This document shows, piece after piece, positions 58,255 through 64,000 of a stretch of 64,000 nucleotides of DNA (the first letter of the stretch is position 1; each line of letters opens with the position of its first letter). A program made the position numbers and the translations under genes. Below the pieces are notes generated by a model. The model saw nothing but the letters and a program-made list of their open reading frames with translations, was not told the DNA's origin and ran no database searches. Origin of the DNA: Pseudoneurospora amorphoporcata (taxonomy: Eukaryota; Ascomycota; Sordariomycetes; Sordariales; Sordariaceae); contig MU859212.1 of the NCBI GenBank assembly GCA_033297205.1, forward strand, positions 1-64,000. Reading direction: 5' to 3'.

Positions 58255-59574
58255 CCCCATTTCCTTTCCTTTATCACGGCAAGTCAATGTTACAAGGCAC
58301 TTCCAGTCGACACATATAGGAAACTGATTCCGCGGTGGAGATTGTATGCAGAGCGACAGTCAGACCGGACAATGCCAGGCCGCCTCATTTGCTTCTTTTT
58401 TTTTCCCCGTGTAACAGTCTGTAGATGTACCAGACTGATTTAGGTTCTATTCCGCATCTGTGTATCATAATACACGTGTTTCAACAGTCAGCGCGTTAAT
58501 GACAACCTAACCTTGACCGAGTCCGGTACCTCTATGGTGTCTCTGTGTCCATGTCGCTTGTGGCGAGGTGATTACCTATGAGACATCGAGTTTCATGTCC
58601 AAGCAGCTTACCTTACTCTGTCAAACATGTTGAGCTGACTTGAAGGACATGAGTGGACCATTTCACAACTGGCAGAATCGAGGGGTGCCTTAGGTGCGAC
58701 GTTGCTGCTGCTGCCGGCCTGCCGCCCTATATTGATTCGGGTCTTCGGTAGAGGTACATATGTAGTGGTAGGTATTACCAGACCTGGACATACCTGGTAG
58801 ATCTTTATCTTTATATCCCTTCAGCTACATCTCTTATCTACGACAACATCGGCTTACAGGGTACATGTACGATACTCAGTAACTCACCGGTAGTACGGAG
58901 GAGACATAGATACCTTACATAGCCGCATGTGTGAGGATCTACCGAGGATCAGATGTAATTATGTAAAGGTTCTATTTACTTCAATGTTGTTACCTAGGTC
59001 CTCGGCGTAGCGTGCAGCGTGGTACTAGGCTGTATCAGACGCAAACTCGGGTCCTTGGGGGTCTTATATACTTAAGTAGTAGGACAAGTAACCCTAAGCT
59101 AGGCGTAGGAATAAGCTTCAATTGTAAGACTAAGTTACGGCCTATATCTCGAGTGCCCTGTATAACGTGGTACTGTGTTGGAATAGAAGAGGTACAAACT
59201 CGGGTCCTTAGGGGTCTTCTATACCTTACTAGAGGGGATAGCCAAGGGTGGGCGCAGGAATTAGCCTCCAGATGTTAAGTGAACTGTGGACAACCTGGAA
59301 GCTTCCACACACATCCTTAGCAGAATTACCCATTTAACTAGCTGTTTACACGCTTTTATTCGTTAAAGATATAAAGAGACAGGGACTACCGACATAGCCC
59401 CCAGTCGCCCCTAATGTCTATCAAGAGTGCAATAGTAGTACAACTATTACCTTAGGCAGACTACCTCTACCTAGGTAGTCTATAGACTAATACCTACTGA
59501 ACTAATATACACTTAACCCAAGTGAGCGAACCCCTACTTACTCCCGTTATACAATACAATATAACCCGACGGTA
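58255..59574. other. Convergent AT-rich gene-free interval
   Basis: About 1.3 kb between the convergent FAH and MFS genes. It is rich in TA and in C/T-type variation between internal repeats, and has no gene. A direct repeat is listed separately. Confidence 0.45.
59010..59272 (+). repeat. Direct repeat, two copies of about 105 bp
   Basis: 59018-59117 and 59167-59270 share CGTGGTACT, CAAACTCGGGTCCT, GGGGTCTT, GCGTAGGAATAAGC versus GCGCAGGAATTAGC. Many differences are C/T or G/A. No coding capacity. Confidence 0.75.
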
Positions 59575-61286
59575 TCAAAATGGCCTGGCCCCATCCGTGT
59601 TACTTGACCCAGGGGCAGCTTTGGCAAACGGCCCTATCTTCCTGAGCCTTGGTCCCCAGTAATAGAACACCGTAGGCAGCGGCGTAATCACGAGGCACAG
59701 GAAGAACAGGAGCAGCGTCCCCCACTCGTACCCAAGCCTCCTATAGAGCCCGTTGCCGACAAAGGCAAAGATACAGCCGAGCACGCTGCGGCTGACAGTC
59801 ACCGCCGCCAGCGCGCTGGCAGCGTACGTTTCGAACGAGTCAACCATGTACGTCGTCACGCTAATATACGTCATCAGCATCCCCGTCGAGAAGACGGCGG
59901 CCCCGACCAGCGGCACCATCCAGTGCACGTTATCCTTTCCGGCCGTCAAGGCAAAGATGAGTAGGCCGGCAGGCACGATGAGTGCGCCGACCTGCATGAA
60001 CGGCATGCGGTACTCGGGCGTCCTGTCGTCCATGTCCTCGCTGTTAGGGTGCGCCCCCCCGCCCCCGGCCCCGGCATCTCCATGTGCATGTCGTGATGTC
60101 GCTCCATGTCTCGCCTTCATGCTGGCGTAGGTGCGGTTGACCAAGGCAGCGCTTAGGAGGGCGCCGGCGACAGATCCCAGTCCGACGCCGAGGTACGAGA
60201 GCCCGGTGAGGGCTTCAGGCCATCGATAGGACGGCAGGCCGTACAGAGATTCTGCCGAGAAGAGCAGCGGGAGCGTCACCATGTGAAGGTACAGGATGCC
60301 GTATATGACCGCCATGTACAGGCTCATGGCCGTGCAAACGGGTGAAGTGAAGAGCATCATGGCGGCGCGTGTCATGGTCCGCAGAACGACGGCCAAGTCG
60401 GAACAACATGAACCACGATCTGGGACTGGGCCCGGTGCCTGCACATGCACACAAGGGACGCCCGACTTGGTTAGAGCCGCGGCCTTCTTTCGGAGGAGGA
60501 AGGGCGCGTATGTCTCGTGCAGCAAGAAGACGGAAGCCAGGCTCGTGAGGCCGGAAGCCATGGCCATGATCCACGCAAGCCATCGCCAGCTTCCCGTGCC
60601 GCGCAGGATGAAGCCGCCGACGACACCGCCGATGGCGGACCCGCCAGTAGGGCCGAAGCTGTACAGGGCCTGGGCACGGCCTCGTCGCTCGGGGCTGTAC
60701 ATGTCGCCGATGGTGCCGCCGCCGATGCTGGGCCCGGCCGATCCCGCCATGCCGGCCAGCAGCCTGAACACGGTCAGGGCTGCAATGTTGGGCGAGACGG
60801 CGCAGCAGATGTTGAAGACGGTAAACATGGCGAAACAAGAGAGGTAAACCGCCCGCCTGCCGTAGAGTTCCGACAGCGGTGCCAGGTAGAGTGGCCCAAG
60901 GCCAAACCCAAGCACAAAGAGCGCCGTGGGAAGCGTCGGCGTGTACTCATCTGTGAGCCCAAAGTCGTCGGCTACGGCCTGACCCCCCACGGCCAGTACG
61001 ACGGATGCCATGGGTGAGAGAGTGGCTTGGATGCTGATGAGCAGCACATTGCGCCATTTGCGAACGGGCGTCCAGTTGCGCGGGTGTTGGACATCATCCG
61101 GCCCGTCCCACATCTGTTAGATAGGCCACATTAGAACTGAACATGCACGAAGAAAGGGGAAAATCAAAGTAGGTAGAGTGCTGAAGGCCGTCAAGGGTGG
61201 TAACACGCGACTGGACTCACCACTACCAAAGCCTCATCGCCTGAACCTGTCGTGCTGCCGTTGTAAACGTCCAGATTGGGCGCCAT
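59575..61286 (-). CDS. MFS transporter, DHA1 multidrug/exporter type
   Basis: Two exons, 61286-61221 and 61113-59575, give 534 residues (an ATG at 61307 would add 7). QHPRNWTPVRKWRN before the first helix, LAPLSELYGRRAVYL (loop 2-3 signature) and GSAGPSIGGGTIGDMY are typical of fungal DHA1 drug:H+ antiporters, with 12 predicted helices and a central hydrophilic loop. The loop around 360-385 is Gly/Ala/His-rich. It would sit in the plasma membrane and fits export or self-protection for the cluster product. It is divergent from the A-T-TE gene. Confidence 0.88.
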
Positions 61287-61869
61287 GGTTGCGAGTGAAT
61301 CTAACATGCAGGAACTGGAACAATGCAGACAGAATCTGACATACCGCAAGTCGCCGGGATGGCTACGAGATATAAGGTAAGTCGTGCACTTGCAAAAGTT
61401 CACATCGTCCCAAAACCCGAATCCTCAGCCATGTAACACCAACTCGAATCTCGAGGAGCGACTTCGGGTCAGACCGGCTGCTGCCTGCCTTTTCTGGAAG
61501 CTCTCCAACCCTGAGTACGTACGGCTGAATTGTGCCTCGTGCTACAAACGAGGCTATGGAGCAGAATGCAGATCGATGCCCGGCTATCCCACCGGCCACG
61601 TTCACGCCCGGCAAGATACCTAAGATCGGCCGGACTGTCGGACATGCTGATGTGAGATCAATCGGCTGCGTCAGCTACGTCCGTTGGGCGGAATGCTCCC
61701 GTATTATCCGTTGCTAGTCGAGTGTTGTTCGTTATAATGCCTGGTCGAGTGAGAGAGAAGACAGGGAGATATCTAGACTCCCTAGTCCCGCCATCTCTCC
61801 ACTCACTACCTACCCTAGCACCAAGCGCAAAAGCTACACACAAGTCCCTTTCTTTCTTGGTTCATCATC
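61287..61869. promoter_or_regulatory. Shared divergent promoter, MFS and A-T-TE genes
   Basis: 583 bp between the divergent start codons at 61286 and 61870. No gene is supported here, so it should carry the promoters of both genes. No operator assigned. Confidence 0.45.
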
Positions 61870-64000
61870 ATGGCGCCACTTCCCAAGAACGTGTTCGATG
61901 TCCTGCTGCAGGCCGCTCTGGACGCCCCCGATAAGGGACTCTCAATCTATCCCCGGGGGCAGACCAAGGCACCGCATCGTATCACATATCTCCAGCTGCT
62001 CCATGAAGCCGTAGCCTTGTCACGGATGGTAAGGGGAATCCCCGGCATCGGATCGGAAACCATCGTGCTGCTCCATCTCGACGATCACCAGGACAACATC
62101 CTCTGGCTCTGGGCTACAGTTGCGGCGGGCCTTGTGCCGGCAATGTCGACCCCCTTTACCAACGATCTGGAGCAGCGCCGAAAGCACCTCGCTCACCTCA
62201 AGGAAATGTTACAGGATCCCGTCGTCATTACCCGCAGGCGTCTGGTGCCCGAGTTTACCGTAGCCGAGGGATCGATGCAAATCGTCACCGTCGAGGACCT
62301 TCGGAAGCACGGAGAGGACATGGATGACGTACCCGGCAACGGGCTCGTACACTCCCCAAGCGCTACATGTACCTCCAAGACGGGCGACGACCTGTTCGCC
62401 CTCATGCTGACCTCCGGCAGCACTGGCCACGCGAAAGCCGTGCGACTCTGCCACGGTCAGATTGTCACGGCCCTGTTCGGCAAGAGCCGGTACCACGGCA
62501 CGACCTCCCGCGACGTCTTCCTCAACTGGATTGGCATGGATCATGTCGCAAACCTCACCGAGGTCCACCTGCACGCTATGATCGTGGGCGCTGATCAGAT
62601 TCACGTCCACGCCTTGGATCTTCTCGCCCAGCCTATGATGTTCGTCCACCTGATCGACAGACACCGGGCCAGTTATACATTTGCACCAAACTTCTTCCTG
62701 GCCAGCGTCAGAAAGGCACTCGAGGCATTTGCCGTGTCTAGATCAGACTCGGACCCATCGCCCAACCTCTCGTCACTCAGAGCCCTAATCTCGGGCGGAG
62801 AGGCAAATTCAACAGCGTTGGCCAGCGTGTTATCCGAGCTCTTTTGCAGATTTGGTGCACCGAGCCACTTCCTCCGACCAGGGTTTGGCATGACCGAGAC
62901 TTGTGCCGGCAGCATCTACGGCACCAGATGCCCTTCCTTTGATGTCATGCACGGACGTGAGTTCACCTCGTTGGGCCGGTGCATTCCATGTATGTCTATG
63001 AGAGTCAGGCGTCAGGGAAGCGGTCCCTTGGCAGCCAACGAGGTTGGTGTTTTGGAGGTCAAGGGCGGTAATGTCTTTGGCGGGTACTTCAACAACTATG
63101 AGGCCACCGCGTCATCATTCTCCCCCGACGGGTGGTTCATCACCGGCGATCTCGCCTTCATTGATGACGGCGGCAACCTCCACCTGGTCGGTCGAGAGAA
63201 GGAGACCATCATCATCAACGGCGTCAAGTACTTCCCCCACGAAATCGAGGGTGCCATCGAAGACGCGAGCATCCCGGGTGTCACGCCCTCGTTCACAGCT
63301 GTGTTCCCACACCGGCCCGAGAATGCCGACTCTGAGACTCTCTGCGTCGTGTATCTCCCAAGCTATGAGGTTGATGATGTCGAGTCCCGGCTGCACGCCC
63401 GGAATGCCGTCAGAGACGTCGTCATGAAGCATTGCATGTCCAGGCCATACAAGATCATCCCGCTCGAGAGGGTGTTCCTGCCCAAGACAGCTCTCGGGAA
63501 GCTGTCCCGCAGCAAGCTCAGGAAAGCATTTGAGAGCGGCGTGTATGGGAAGGCCATTGAGCTGGATGAGAAGCTGATCGCACGCGCTCAAGGCTCTCCC
63601 GAGGTCGTGCAGCCGTCCACGGAAAATGAGCTTGTGCTGCAGGACATCTTCTCGGACGTCTTTGGCGTGCCGTCAGCTGAGATTGGAATCCACACAAACG
63701 TTTACAACCTCGGCTGCAGCTCGGTCGAGCTGTTCCGACTCAAGTGGGCGGTTCAGAGCCAGCCACAATTTCCCAACGCCATCCCCGTCACCACCATGAT
63801 CAGCAATCCGACCATCGCGTCTCTGCTGTCGGCCATCGACACGACGGGCGGCAGCATATCTCCCACCGAGTACAACCCTGTGGTTGTGCTGCGGTCTGGG
63901 GGGAGGAAAGCGCCGCTTTGGCTGGTCCACCCGGGTGTCGGTGAAGTCTTGGTGTTCCTGAATCTCGCCAATCAGATCACGGACCGGCCCATCTACGCCC
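61870..64000 (+). CDS. NRPS-like A-T-TE synthetase, aryl-keto-acid dimerising type (partial)
   Basis: Open from the ATG at 61870 to the window end without introns: 710 residues, C-terminus cut off. The adenylation domain shows LTSGSTGHAKAV (A3, about 180), GMTET (A5), TGDLAF (A7), GREKETIIINGVKYF (A8) and PKTALGKLS (A10 Lys). The stretch WIGMDHVANLTEVHLHAM with SYTFAPNFFLASV is the signature, as I know it, of the fungal A-T-TE family (atromentin, terrequinone, polyporic acid, microperfuranone synthetases). In place of the Asp that binds an alpha-amino group it has GMDHV, so an alpha-keto acid substrate fits. The thiolation site is Ser in NLGCSSVEL (about 614-622). A thioesterase begins at about 681 (LWLVHPGVGE). 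The enzyme would activate an aryl pyruvate and dimerise it to a quinone, furanone or dioxolanone. Confidence 0.9.
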   Translation, partial: MAPLPKNVFDVLLQAALDAPDKGLSIYPRGQTKAPHRITYLQLLHEAVALSRMVRGIPGIGSETIVLLHLDDHQDNILWLWATVAAGLVPAMSTPFTNDLEQRRKHLAHLKEMLQDPVVITRRRLVPEFTVAEGSMQIVTVEDLRKHGEDMDDVPGNGLVHSPSATCTSKTGDDLFALMLTSGSTGHAKAVRLCHGQIVTALFGKSRYHGTTSRDVFLNWIGMDHVANLTEVHLHAMIVGADQIHVHALDLLAQPMMFVHLIDRHRASYTFAPNFFLASVRKALEAFAVSRSDSDPSPNLSSLRALISGGEANSTALASVLSELFCRFGAPSHFLRPGFGMTETCAGSIYGTRCPSFDVMHGREFTSLGRCIPCMSMRVRRQGSGPLAANEVGVLEVKGGNVFGGYFNNYEATASSFSPDGWFITGDLAFIDDGGNLHLVGREKETIIINGVKYFPHEIEGAIEDASIPGVTPSFTAVFPHRPENADSETLCVVYLPSYEVDDVESRLHARNAVRDVVMKHCMSRPYKIIPLERVFLPKTALGKLSRSKLRKAFESGVYGKAIELDEKLIARAQGSPEVVQPSTENELVLQDIFSDVFGVPSAEIGIHTNVYNLGCSSVELFRLKWAVQSQPQFPNAIPVTTMISNPTIASLLSAIDTTGGSISPTEYNPVVVLRSGGRKAPLWLVHPGVGEVLVFLNLANQITDRPIYA

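Noticed and set aside
60296..60847. 183-codon plus-strand frame antisense to the MFS gene
   Set aside because: Shadow of the real MFS exon.

Overview
The window looks like a chromosomal segment from a filamentous ascomycete, most likely a Sordariomycete of the Sordariales type. Supporting signs are short GT-AG introns of about 50-150 bp, a solo dispersed 5S rRNA gene with an upstream TATA box, a truncated 5S copy that differs only by C-to-T/G-to-A changes (RIP-like), a GH131-CBM1 glucanase, fungal HET and NACHT proteins, and an ascomycete-type laccase ending in DSGV. Genes are spliced and lie on both strands with long gene-free gaps. No transposase, CRISPR array or convincing tRNA gene was seen. 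All exon borders are my own manual calls from splice signals and reading frame.

Region 1 (1-18.6 kb) is rich in self/non-self and stress-type families. It holds an 8-exon NACHT/zinc-finger/ankyrin NLR-like gene (-), a 10-exon SNF2 helicase (+), a 5S rRNA gene and its decayed partial copy, a 2EXR protein (-), a HET-ankyrin gene broken by three frameshifts (+), a decayed ORF, and a SesB-like alpha/beta hydrolase (-).

Region 2 (19-35 kb) is ordinary accessory and secretome content: a single-pass Cys-rich membrane protein, an extended SDR, the GH131-CBM1 glucanase, an acidic secreted protein, a small zinc-finger gene with a degenerate relative about 2 kb downstream, an MFS carrier, and a tail-anchored low-complexity protein. 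Region 3 (35-50 kb) is sparse. It holds ACH1 acetyl-CoA hydrolase (-) and an UNC93-like transporter (+), separated by a gap of about 5.9 kb with no convincing gene, plus a 200-270 bp imperfect inverted repeat at 37.9-38.8 kb. Around 50-52.6 kb are an irregular tandem repeat with a conserved hairpin, a truncated hypothetical gene, and copies of a dispersed repeat that also occurs beside the decayed 5S copy.

Region 4 (52.9-64 kb, running off the end) looks like a secondary-metabolite gene cluster: secreted laccase (-), dienelactone hydrolase (+), FAH-family hydrolase (+), DHA1-type MFS exporter (-), and an NRPS-like A-T-TE enzyme (+) of the class that dimerises aryl-alpha-keto acids into quinones or furanones. 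Laccase/DLH and MFS/A-T-TE are divergent pairs sharing promoters. A working hypothesis is that the A-T-TE makes a diaryl quinone or butenolide core, the laccase oxidises it outside the cell, the two hydrolases act on ring-opened or lactone products, and the MFS exports. The pathway order and product are inference.
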